Shown: piece by piece, positions 7,390 through 15,113 of the stretch | Numbering within the stretch: the stretch's first letter is position 1 | Layout: each line of letters opens with the position of its first letter | Source: Chamaesiphon sp031376885 | GTDB lineage: Bacteria > Cyanobacteriota > Cyanobacteriia > Cyanobacteriales > Chamaesiphonaceae | Assembly: GCA_031376885.1 (NCBI GenBank) | Contig: JANMEL010000124.1 | Coordinates: 1-31,015, forward strand | Length of the DNA: 31,015 nt | Direction: 5' to 3' | Notes under the pieces: generated by a model | Seen by the model: only the letters and a program-made list of their open reading frames with translations | Database searches by the model: none | Told to the model about the DNA's origin: nothing | Program-made: the position numbers and the translations under genes

Positions 7390-7788
7390 ATGAGTACTAA
7401 ATATAAATCTAACAACAATATAACTTATTCCTGTAAGTATCATGTCATTTGGTGTCCAAAGTACAGACGGAAGGTGTTGATCCACGATGTTGACATTCGG
7501 CTTAAAGAAATTATCAAAGCTGTATGTGATGAATTCCAAGCTGAACTAATCGAACTTGAGGTTATGCCCGATCACGTTCATCTCTTAGTCGAATGCGATC
7601 CTCAATTCGGAATTGCCAAACTAATTAGGTATATGAAAGGGCGTTCTTCGCGATTGCTTCGACAAGAGTTTCCTTGGCTGAAGAGTCGCCTACCAACGCT
7701 TTGGACAAATTCTTATTTTGTCTCAACTGTTGGCGGTGCCCCTATTGCAGTAATCAAAAAATATATCGAGGATCAGAAAAGTGTCTAA
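7390..7788 (+). CDS. tnpA: IS200/IS605 TnpA (Y1 HUH transposase)
   Basis: TnpA cuts and joins single-stranded DNA at the element's ends through a 5'-phosphotyrosine link. The HUH metal motif is in MPDHVHLLVE. The catalytic tyrosine is in the C-terminal helix, IKKYIEDQ. The N-terminal YHVIWCPKYRRKVL block is family-typical. The frame stays open to an ATG at 7372, but the methionine at 7390 (MSTKYKSNNNITYSCKYH) matches the family start better; neither has a strong Shine-Dalgarno. The protein is about 132 aa, normal for the family. Its last 8 nt overlap the tnpB start. Confidence 0.92.
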   Translation: MSTKYKSNNNITYSCKYHVIWCPKYRRKVLIHDVDIRLKEIIKAVCDEFQAELIELEVMPDHVHLLVECDPQFGIAKLIRYMKGRSSRLLRQEFPWLKSRLPTLWTNSYFVSTVGGAPIAVIKKYIEDQKSV

Positions 7789-9076
7789 CTATGGTTGTCA
7801 ACAAATATTGATTAGTCCAGATTCGATTCTTAGAGCAATTCTAGAATTTATCTGTGGAGAGTCCGCAAAGCTTGGTAATTGCGGAACATATTATTCTCGT
7901 CAATTGTATTTTAAGACTGGATTAATTCCAACTAAATATGACCTTCATCGAGAGTTATCCATTAACCCACATTATAAGGCTCTCCACTCACAGGTTGCTC
8001 AACAATGTTTGACAACTATCGCTGAATCTTTCAAGTCTTTTATTGGGCTACTGAAAGGAATCAAAAATACTGGACGGGTCTCCCGCCCATCTGGTACTGT
8101 AACTCAGAAACCTCGATTACCAAACTACCGAAAAGGTGGATTAGCTTTAATCACATTTCCTAGTCAAGCTGTCAAACTCAAGCCAGAAGGTCTAAGATTT
8201 CCACTAGGCAGCAAAGTCAAAGCATGGTTTAGATTAGATGCTTTCTATCTACCAATGCCCTCAAACTTAGATTTTAAAACGATTCGAGAGTATCGAATTC
8301 TACCTCGCAATGGTTGCTTTTATCTAGAGCTAGTTTATAAAACTGAAGATGTCCAGGCAGACGTAGACTTATCTAAAGCATTGATGATCGACCACGGAAT
8401 GAACAACTGGTTAACCTGTGTCAGTAACACTGGAACTAGTTTTATCATCGATGGTCTGCACCTTAAATCTATCAATCAGGGCTATAACAAGCGTGTTGCT
8501 CATCTAATGGAAGGCATGGCTAATGGTTATTGGTCTAAGCGATTAGAGCGGTTAACCGAAAATCGTAATCGGACGATGCGAGATGCCATCAACAAAGCTG
8601 CTCGAAAGGTAATTAATCATTGCTTGGAGAACAACCTTGGTACTGTTGTATTTGGTTGGAATAAAGGTATGAAAGATGGTGCCAATATGGGAGCTAAGAC
8701 CAATCAAAAGTTCGTCCAAATTCCTACTGGCAGACTCAAAGATCGTATTGCCGGGCTATGCGAACAATATGGCATTAAGTTTGTAGAAACTGAAGAATCC
8801 TATACGTCCAAAGCATCATTTGTCGATCTCGATCTGCTACCTACGTTCGGCAACTGGGCGGGTGACCCGACCAGTGAAAAACCTGAAGGGTGGGCACCAA
8901 GTGGCAAACGAATTAAGCGTGGATTGTATACAACTGCTTTGGGTTGGTTGATTAATGCCGACTGCAACGGTAGTGCAAATATTGGTCGAAAAGTAGCGAC
9001 AATACTAGGACTAGATCTTAGTGGAGTCGGTAGAGGGTCTTTGTCTTCCCCTTTGAGAGTCCCTTTGTGGTCTTAG
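7781..9076 (+). CDS. tnpB: TnpB, RNA-guided nuclease family, variant active site
   Basis: TnpB proteins are omega-RNA-guided DNA nucleases related to Cas12, and here it would act on the empty site left by TnpA. It starts at GTG 7781, overlapping tnpA by 8 nt, so translation is probably coupled. RuvC-like motifs: the first Asp is D204 in LMIDHGMNN and the last Asp is D394 in INADCNGSANI. The usual glutamate strand is replaced by VVFGWNKGMKDG with no acid at the expected place. The usual CxxC zinc finger is replaced by EESYTSKASFVDLDLLP (E338/E339) and KRIKRGLY. This pattern belongs to a recognised TnpB branch common in cyanobacteria. Length 431 aa is normal. Confidence 0.9.
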   Translation: MSNYGCQQILISPDSILRAILEFICGESAKLGNCGTYYSRQLYFKTGLIPTKYDLHRELSINPHYKALHSQVAQQCLTTIAESFKSFIGLLKGIKNTGRVSRPSGTVTQKPRLPNYRKGGLALITFPSQAVKLKPEGLRFPLGSKVKAWFRLDAFYLPMPSNLDFKTIREYRILPRNGCFYLELVYKTEDVQADVDLSKALMIDHGMNNWLTCVSNTGTSFIIDGLHLKSINQGYNKRVAHLMEGMANGYWSKRLERLTENRNRTMRDAINKAARKVINHCLENNLGTVVFGWNKGMKDGANMGAKTNQKFVQIPTGRLKDRIAGLCEQYGIKFVETEESYTSKASFVDLDLLPTFGNWAGDPTSEKPEGWAPSGKRIKRGLYTTALGWLINADCNGSANIGRKVATILGLDLSGVGRGSLSSPLRVPLWS

Positions 9077-9133
9077 TCAAGAATCCCCCGCATTCATGCG
9101 TGGGGAGTTTCAAGGATATCCTGACTCGCATTT
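8960..9133 (+). ncRNA. Predicted omega (reRNA) guide RNA of the IS element
   Basis: In IS200/IS605 elements the guide RNA scaffold is transcribed from the 3' end of tnpB through the right end, and the guide is the flanking host DNA. With the right cleavage at 9113, the guide would begin at 9114 (GGATATCCTGACTCGC..). The scaffold includes the 9085-9105 hairpin. The 5' boundary is a guess; no promoter was identified. Confidence 0.4.
9085..9105 (+). other. IS right-end (RE) recognition hairpin
   Basis: CCCCCGCATTCATGCGTGGGG is a stem-loop with a TTCA loop and a bulged T, the counterpart of the left-end hairpin. It is preceded directly by GAAT (9081-9084) and followed four bases later by TCAA (9110-9113), the order seen in IS608. 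Confidence 0.8.
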
Positions 9134-9397
9134 AACTAATACCAAATCCGCTTCGCAAACCCTTCTTTCGCGCCCTTTAACCCCTCTCCCCCTCCCCCCC
9201 TCTCCCCTACCCCCTACCCCCTTTCATCCTTAGGAATACCTCGATTTTTTAAATATTGTACTTATGACAGAGTTCTTTGCTAACTAGCTTGGATAGATTG
9301 GTAGGCAGTTAAGCTAACGATTTAGATCGGTAGTCCGATATTTTTAGCTAACACCAGAGCCAAATCATCCAGCTAGTAAATAACGGAGTTCAAACTC
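9114..9397. other. Intergenic region with polypyrimidine tract
   Basis: The first bases continue the pre-insertion sequence to the right of the IS. A strong C/T-only tract at about 9179-9224 (CCCCTCTCCCCCT and CTACCCCCTACCCCC units) resembles the heptamer arrays elsewhere in the window, read on the other strand. About 150 nt before the next gene is A/T-rich leader with no clear promoter. Confidence 0.5.
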
Positions 9398-9670
9398 ATG
9401 AAAAAATCATCTTCGCTCATCCTCATCACTGGTACCATCTTTGCTACCATTGCTTCACTTGCAACGATGACTCCCCCCACTGTCGCTCAAACAACTACCC
9501 CCAATACAGGTACTCAAGAGCAGCGTACCACGACTACATCCGAACGCAACGATGACAACTCAGGTCTATGGGGATTGGCTGGCTTAACTGGGCTGCTCGG
9601 ATTCATGGGACGACGGAAAGAAGAAGATCGTACTAATATGCCTGCCTACCGCGATCCTAACGTTCGGTAG
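9398..9670 (+). CDS. Small secreted protein with WGxxGxxG-CTERM motif
   Basis: The 90-aa protein starts with a signal peptide (MKKSSSLILITGTIFATIAS, predicted cleavage after the VAQ near residue 31). A Thr/Gln/Asn/Asp-rich linker follows. The C-terminal signature WGLAGLTG (about residues 58-65) leads into LLGFMGRRKEED. This WGxxGxxG, short hydrophobic stretch, basic cluster layout is a recognised cyanobacterial C-terminal sorting-like domain, although the sorting enzyme is not known to me. Unusually, about 17 residues extend past the RR. It probably acts at the cell surface or in the periplasm. It stands alone. Confidence 0.8.
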   Translation: MKKSSSLILITGTIFATIASLATMTPPTVAQTTTPNTGTQEQRTTTTSERNDDNSGLWGLAGLTGLLGFMGRRKEEDRTNMPAYRDPNVR

Positions 9671-9984
9671 TTTTGGCGAAACGGCAGGGAATCTACCACC
9701 CTAAAGTGATTAGGTTGGAAAACACGATTTGTTTGCCTGAAACCGATTAATTGGTGGTAAGGCATGACAAATCTAACGATCGACAAAACTCAAGTATTCA
9801 ATTTGATAGATGGTTAGTCCGAAAAATTATTTTAAAATATCAGGTGATAAATAAGCCTTTGTAGGGTGGGCACTGCCCAACAGCTAGGTTTCCCCATAAT
9901 CTATTTTATAAATAATTGCACCTACCTACTTAGATTAATTTATCCAAACCATTCGTTGCCAAAGCCTCTCGGAACAATAATCTT
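9671..9984. other. Intergenic region before the molybdoenzyme
   Basis: About 310 nt, A/T-rich, with a TGGGCACTGCCCA palindrome near 9867-9879 (a common cyanobacterial repeat style). The short open frame 9866-10066 overlaps the next gene out of phase and is not supported. No clear promoter was identified. Confidence 0.4.
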
Positions 9985-12249
9985 ATGGAAACTAATCCTC
10001 AGCCCAAACCGCCATTTCAAGAAACTAATGAAGACACCCCTGAAATTGGGGGAGGACTCCATGTGATTGAGTATTGGGCAGAGAAAACACTATCGCCCCA
10101 AGGCTCAAAGCTGTGGAAAACGCTACTCCACAAAAGTGCTTGTCTGTCTTGCTCTTGGGGCACAGGCGGACAAAAAGGCGGATTTACTGATGAAACAGGT
10201 GAAAAACTCCAACGCTGTATGAAAAGTGTGGAGGCGATTTCTGCGGAAATTCAGCCAGGATTATCGACACATTTCTTCGATACAAATCCGATCGCCAGAC
10301 TGCGCCAATTATCTTCACTAGAAGCTGACAAGTTAGGTAGATTGAGCTTTCCAGTGATTTTGCGATCGGGTAGTTCTCACTATGAGCGAATTTCTTGGGA
10401 TGAGATTTATTCGATCGCAACTACTGCATTTCAAAAAGATCCAGAGCGAATCGCTTCCTATAGTTCTGGGCGGGGTTCCAATGAAGCCGCCTTTTTATTG
10501 CAACTAATGATGCGAACTCTTGGTTCTAATAATCTCGCAGACTGTTCTGATTTGTGTCATGCACCTTCGACTACCGCTCTAAATGAGATGTTTGGAACTA
10601 ATACTTCGATCGTCAGTTTGGAGAGCTTAAAAGAAGCTGACTGTGTGGTATTAGCGGGGGCAAATTCGCCCTCAAATCATCCGCGCTTGATGAATGAGCT
10701 GATTAAGATCCGCGATAAAGGTGGCAAAGTAATTATCATCAATCCCGTGATGGAAATTGGGCTGGTAAAATTCGGCTCCCCCGCATTTCCCGTCAAATCG
10801 CTGATTCCTGGCTCGGATATTGCCGAGCTTTATCTCCAACCGATTCCAGGTAGCGATGTTGCCTTATTCGTCGGCATTCAAAAAGCACTCATGGGGCAAG
10901 GTAGAATCGATCGAGCCTTCCTCCAAGCACATACCCAAGGCTGGGAAGCTATCCTCGCCCAAGCCCAAGCGACTTCCTGGGAAACTATTACTACCACCTG
11001 CGGAGTCTCCCGCACCGAAATCGAAACCGCCGCCACCATCATCGGTACCTCGAAGCGAGTCGTATTTGGCTGGGCGATGGGAATTACCCAACAGACTAAC
11101 GGCGTAGATAACGTCTACAGTATCGCCAACACCGCATTAGTCAGCGGCAATGCTGGCAAAATGGGAGCCGGAGTCATGCCCGTGCGGGGGCATTCCAACG
11201 TCCAGGGCTTTGGTTCGATGGGCGTGACGGTGAAACTCAAAGCTGAGATTAAGCAAGCCTTGGAGCGGCTATTAGGGCGACCTCTGACACTACCCAAGGG
11301 CTATCACACCCGCGATTTGATTGAAGCCGCCGAAGCAGGGAAGGTAGATAGCCTGCTCTGTGTCGGCGGCAATATCTATGGAGCTAATCCCAATTCAGCC
11401 CAAGCGAAACAAGCTTTGGGCAATATTGATACGATTATTTATCTAGCCACCAAACCCAATATCGGACATTTTAATGGACTCGCGAAAACTAACACGATTA
11501 TTATTCCCGTGTTAAATCGGTTCGAGCATCCATATAAAACGACGACGGAATCGGGCAATAACTTTGTGCGGCTCAATGATGAAGGTGAAACTCATTTAAA
11601 AGATGCCGATTTGGTTGGGGAAGTCGAGTTTATTACTAAGTTGGCACATAATCTACTCGGAGATGCGCCGATTCAATGGCGCAAATTGCAAGATCCTCAT
11701 TATGTCCGACAACTAATCGCTCAAACTATCCCAGGTTATGAAAAAATCGCCACTATTGATGAGACAGAGGAAGAGTTTATTATTTCTGGACGGATTTTAA
11801 CTGAACCTCATTTCAAAACACCGTCAGGGAAAGCAAATATGTTTGTGACACCTTTACCCAATCTTACTTTGCCAAAAGCTGAAGAATTTGGGATTGAGGC
11901 ATCTACAAAGAGTCTAGTTCTTGCCCTAATGACCGGACGCAGTTATTCCCAACACAATACAGTAGTCTATAAAATTGGCGACCATTATCGCGGGATGCCC
12001 CATCGAAACTGTATTTTAGTCAACCGAATCGATGCCGAAAAAATTGGTTTAGCAGCACACGATCGCGTCACAGTACAAGGAGATGCAGGTAAATTAGACA
12101 ACGTAGAAATCATCTATGGTGCAGTACGATCGGGTGCAGCGTTGATGTTTTATCCAGAAGTGAATGTCATTTTCAAAGCAAAAATAGAACCGCGATCGGG
12201 TACCCCTGCTTATAAGCGCGTGCCTGTAGCAATCTACCGCAATAAATAA
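9985..12249 (+). CDS. FdhF/YdeP-family molybdopterin oxidoreductase
   Basis: The 754-aa protein matches the size and order of YdeP-type enzymes, related to formate dehydrogenase H. The N-terminal KSACLSCSWGTGGQKGGF (C53, C56) marks this subfamily, which retains only part of the usual iron-sulfur cysteine set. SSGRGSNEAAFLLQLMMRTL and DCSDLCHAPST (the active-site region) follow, with MGAGVMPVRGHSNVQG in the middle. The C-terminal molybdopterin-binding domain includes LMTGRSYSQHNTVVYK. It probably binds a bis-MGD molybdenum cofactor in the cytoplasm; E. coli YdeP is linked to acid resistance, but the substrate is unknown. The 85-aa gene starting at 12359 follows on the same strand. Confidence 0.9.
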   Translation: METNPQPKPPFQETNEDTPEIGGGLHVIEYWAEKTLSPQGSKLWKTLLHKSACLSCSWGTGGQKGGFTDETGEKLQRCMKSVEAISAEIQPGLSTHFFDTNPIARLRQLSSLEADKLGRLSFPVILRSGSSHYERISWDEIYSIATTAFQKDPERIASYSSGRGSNEAAFLLQLMMRTLGSNNLADCSDLCHAPSTTALNEMFGTNTSIVSLESLKEADCVVLAGANSPSNHPRLMNELIKIRDKGGKVIIINPVMEIGLVKFGSPAFPVKSLIPGSDIAELYLQPIPGSDVALFVGIQKALMGQGRIDRAFLQAHTQGWEAILAQAQATSWETITTTCGVSRTEIETAATIIGTSKRVVFGWAMGITQQTNGVDNVYSIANTALVSGNAGKMGAGVMPVRGHSNVQGFGSMGVTVKLKAEIKQALERLLGRPLTLPKGYHTRDLIEAAEAGKVDSLLCVGGNIYGANPNSAQAKQALGNIDTIIYLATKPNIGHFNGLAKTNTIIIPVLNRFEHPYKTTTESGNNFVRLNDEGETHLKDADLVGEVEFITKLAHNLLGDAPIQWRKLQDPHYVRQLIAQTIPGYEKIATIDETEEEFIISGRILTEPHFKTPSGKANMFVTPLPNLTLPKAEEFGIEASTKSLVLALMTGRSYSQHNTVVYKIGDHYRGMPHRNCILVNRIDAEKIGLAAHDRVTVQGDAGKLDNVEIIYGAVRSGAALMFYPEVNVIFKAKIEPRSGTPAYKRVPVAIYRNK

Positions 12250-12358
12250 ACAATATTGGAGATTTAAGTCTGTATTTGAGACTCATAAGGAACAAGAAAT
12301 ATTGGATTAGTAACAATAATTGACGTTTCAAGTTACCCATTTTTAAAGGTTTAATCTA

Positions 12359-12616
12359 ATGACATCACCAACTCCTCTACACGGCACAGAACTAATTGCT
12401 TGTGCCCAAGCAAATGCAAAAGAAGAAATTGCGATCGCCGCACGGCAGTGTGGGTACAGCGATGATATCAACACTTTCCAGCGCGAGTTAGCGAGTGCCT
12501 TAGAGCATATTGGGATCAAAAATAAAGACTTTGACGATTTGCTTAAAATAGTTGGAGTTAAGCCAGGATCGGGAATTGAAGTTGCACCTGGCGGATCGAC
12601 ATCAACCGAGTTGTAA
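12359..12616 (+). CDS. Small conserved-type hypothetical protein
   Basis: 85 aa, soluble, with two likely helices (GTELIACAQANAKEEIAIAARQCGY and TFQRELASALEHIGIKNKDFDDLLKIV) and a Gly/Ser/Thr-rich acidic tail. I see no signal peptide, membrane segment or metal motif. It lies 109 nt downstream of the molybdoenzyme on the same strand and might be co-transcribed with it. I do not recognise a function. Confidence 0.65.
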   Translation: MTSPTPLHGTELIACAQANAKEEIAIAARQCGYSDDINTFQRELASALEHIGIKNKDFDDLLKIVGVKPGSGIEVAPGGSTSTEL

Positions 12617-12806
12617 GTTTTTAAACAAATGAAAATTTAACGATCTTAGATTAAATCCTTATTCCTTAATTAGGTTGTACAAATAAACGATCGATATTCA
12701 TTTTGGCAGACTTGACTGACGATCGACAATCTTTCGATCGACCGACATAAATACTGATTTCTTAGTCTAAAATCAACAATCAAACCTCATCAAAATAATT
12801 AGAGCA

Positions 12807-12947
12807 ATGAAAATAACTACCCAAGTATCTGAATTAAATCCCCCAAATATCACGCCTTCTGTAAGCACAACTATCACTGGTATCTTATTCTTAATGCCGC
12901 TATCTTTGTTTTTACTGGGTTTATTCACAGGCGTAATTAATCCTTAG
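12807..12947 (+). CDS. 46-aa single-span membrane peptide
   Basis: The frame begins ATG at 12807 (MKITTQVSELNPPNITPSVS) and ends TAG at 12945-12947. A polar N-terminus of about 20 residues precedes one strongly hydrophobic span (GILFLMPLSLFLLGLFTGVI). The layout is like the many small membrane proteins of cyanobacteria. No good Shine-Dalgarno is visible. It lies between two other small genes on the same strand. Function unknown. Confidence 0.5.
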   Translation: MKITTQVSELNPPNITPSVSTTITGILFLMPLSLFLLGLFTGVINP

Positions 12948-13043
12948 CAGACTGTTCGATCGACTATCATCATTCCCTCAGGTAGGGTAATGAGGGTTTA
13001 ATAGAACGATATGAGTATTGATGAAATTATTTAATTAAGATAA

Positions 13044-13406
13044 ATGAACGAAAGATCGATCGTAACTCAGTCAAATAGCCCAGGTTATTACAATCATGAT
13101 ATTTCTGGACTAGATCTAACTTTATCGGCAGCGATCGGCATGAGTACTTTGAGTACGATCGCCGTTCTTGTTTATGTTAGTAGGTCAAAGAAACAACAGG
13201 ATTTACTCCCGCCCAAACCGCCGCAAGCTATGTGCGAGGGTTGTAAATATTTTAACGATAACCAGTTTCTTCGATGTGCTCTTCATCCAACCAATGTACT
13301 CACCACAGAATCAGTTGACTGTATGGATTATACATCGAAAACTAAATTAAAACAATTTGGAAAATTGCAAAAAGTATTGCTCTCAATCCAGAAAATCTTT
13401 CTCTAA
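13044..13406 (+). CDS. Small membrane-anchored protein with cysteine cluster
   Basis: 120 aa. One hydrophobic segment (about residues 26-46, LTLSAAIGMSTLSTIAVLVYV) is followed by a Lys/Pro-rich linker. A cysteine module comes next: MCEGCKYFN, RCALHP and VDCMDY (CxxC...CxxHP...CxDY). That spacing could bind a metal or a cofactor. It is 49 nt upstream of the first FAD oxidoreductase on the same strand and may be expressed with it. Not assigned to a named family. Confidence 0.65.
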   Translation: MNERSIVTQSNSPGYYNHDISGLDLTLSAAIGMSTLSTIAVLVYVSRSKKQQDLLPPKPPQAMCEGCKYFNDNQFLRCALHPTNVLTTESVDCMDYTSKTKLKQFGKLQKVLLSIQKIFL

Positions 13407-13454
13407 TCGATCGATCGAAAAATAACTAATGTCTATGATGCGAGGAACTATTGT

Positions 13455-14987
13455 ATGCAACCAGATTATCTGATTATCGGCAGTGGTTTATCAGCTTTGA
13501 CCTTTGGTGCTTTGATGGCAAATGCTGGTAAAACTGTCCAAATCCTCGAAGCTCACGAGCATCCAGGCGGATTTGGGCACACATTTACAATGGCCAAAAA
13601 GTACACCTTTAACGCTCAATTTCACTACGTTTGGGATTGTGGTGAAGGGCAAACAGTTAATAAGGTGCTCAAAAAACTCGGATTAGATCGGGAAGTAACC
13701 TTTGAGCGATACGATCCAAATGGTTTCGATCGGATGCGAATGCCCGGATATAAAATGGATATTCCTTCAGATCCAGAAGAACTGATTTCGCGACTATCTG
13801 GATTATTTCCCGACCATTCTCACAAAATTCGTCAATTTGTAAATGAAGTCGAAAAAACAGGCGCAGGCTTAAAAATAGCCGCGCCACCACTGAAACCGCT
13901 CGAACTCCTCAAGCACCCTCAGCAAGCTTTCAGTGCGGTCTCTAACATCAATAATACCCTTCAGGATGTATTTGACAAATTCCAGCTTCCTCAAGCCGCC
14001 CAGACCCTTTTAGCCCTGCAATGGCTGGATTTTTTACTACCACCAAACCAACTTTCTTTCTTTGCGTGGGTAGCATTATTTAGAGGTTATCAAGCAGGGG
14101 CATTTTACCCAACCCAGCATTTTGAAGATGTAATTAATTCATTGGTGAAGACGATCGAATCAAATGGTGGACAAGTATTACTCAACCATGAAGTCATCAA
14201 TTTTAGACTTACAGATAAAACGGTGACGGGAGTTGAGGCGATGAATCTCGCCACTCATCAAACCGCAGAATTCACAGGCGATACGGTAATCTGTAATATC
14301 GACCCTCAACGCGCCGCCAAAACGATCGGATTAGAAAAGTTTTCTAAAGCTGTACGCCAGAAACTTGACTATAAATATTCGGCATCTAACTACATGGTCT
14401 ATTGTGTTGTCAAAGATCTCGATTTACGAGACTACGGCTTTGGCAAGTGGAATGTCTCACATACCGGACATGAAAGTCTGAATGAAGCCTTCGCCCAAAT
14501 GTACGATCGACATGATTATTCTAATCCAAGTTTTGCCATCACTACGCCGACATTATTGACAGAGGCGAGTCGAGATTGTCCGCCAGATTGTCAGATTGTC
14601 GAATTTCTAACTGTTGCTAATTATGCCTACTTTAAGCAATTACGCGATCGCGATGTTAAAGCTTACAGGCAGAAAAAACAAGAGATTTTAGACTCGATTC
14701 TCGATGTGGTGGAGAAACATTATGTGCCAAATTTTCGGCAGCATCTGGTGTTTGAGATTACAGGTAGTCCGACTACGAATGAACGCTATTGCTGGTGCCC
14801 TGAAGGAAATTCTTATGGTTCGATTTTGACTCCGCGCAATATGGGTTTAGGGCGATTGAATCATGAAACTTCACTAGATAAGTTCTATTTCTGTAATGCG
14901 TCATCTGGCTACCCAGGTTTTGCACCAACAATTTGGACGGGGGCATTGTTGTATCAACGATTGTCTGGAGATGTGGTCTTGGGTTGA
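13455..14987 (+). CDS. CrtI/CrtO-type FAD-dependent oxidoreductase
   Basis: The 510-aa protein opens with a dinucleotide-binding motif (IIGSGLSALTFGALMANAGK) and the FAD-contact sequence EAHEHPGGFGHTF. It closes with the FAD-binding C-terminal motif NASSGYPGFAPTIWTGALLY. This is the phytoene desaturase / carotenoid isomerase / retinol saturase superfamily. The substrate is probably a polyene or other hydrophobic molecule but cannot be specified. It is followed after 126 nt by a second FAD oxidoreductase on the same strand, suggesting two consecutive redox steps. No membrane-spanning segment is evident. Confidence 0.85.
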   Translation: MQPDYLIIGSGLSALTFGALMANAGKTVQILEAHEHPGGFGHTFTMAKKYTFNAQFHYVWDCGEGQTVNKVLKKLGLDREVTFERYDPNGFDRMRMPGYKMDIPSDPEELISRLSGLFPDHSHKIRQFVNEVEKTGAGLKIAAPPLKPLELLKHPQQAFSAVSNINNTLQDVFDKFQLPQAAQTLLALQWLDFLLPPNQLSFFAWVALFRGYQAGAFYPTQHFEDVINSLVKTIESNGGQVLLNHEVINFRLTDKTVTGVEAMNLATHQTAEFTGDTVICNIDPQRAAKTIGLEKFSKAVRQKLDYKYSASNYMVYCVVKDLDLRDYGFGKWNVSHTGHESLNEAFAQMYDRHDYSNPSFAITTPTLLTEASRDCPPDCQIVEFLTVANYAYFKQLRDRDVKAYRQKKQEILDSILDVVEKHYVPNFRQHLVFEITGSPTTNERYCWCPEGNSYGSILTPRNMGLGRLNHETSLDKFYFCNASSGYPGFAPTIWTGALLYQRLSGDVVLG

Positions 14988-15113
14988 ATAATTTACGCAC
15001 TAAGGTTTGTTTGAGTTGTTGCGTATATCTACCCACCCCGCCCTGTCGGGAATCACCCCGACTTTGAGGGGATTTTCGCATTTCATAACATCAATAATTT
15101 CAGGAGTAAAACT

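Larger units (their letters stand above)
7163..9113 (+). mobile_element. IS608-like IS200/IS605 insertion sequence with tnpA and tnpB
   Basis: The element encodes a Y1 HUH transposase and a TnpB. Its ends can be placed from IS608-type signals. TTAC at 7159-7162 is the left cleavage and target tetranucleotide. AAAG at 7177-7180 is the left guide, immediately 5' of the left-end hairpin (7181-7201). GAAT at 9081-9084 is the right guide, immediately 5' of the right-end hairpin (9085-9105). TCAA at 9110-9113 is the right cleavage site. These four tetranucleotides are those established for IS608. As in that family there are no terminal inverted repeats and no target duplication. The element is 1951 bp and looks intact. 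Confidence 0.85.

Noticed and set aside
9866..10066. 66-aa open frame before the molybdoenzyme
   Set aside because: It overlaps the start of the confident 754-aa gene in another frame and has no ribosome site or family features.
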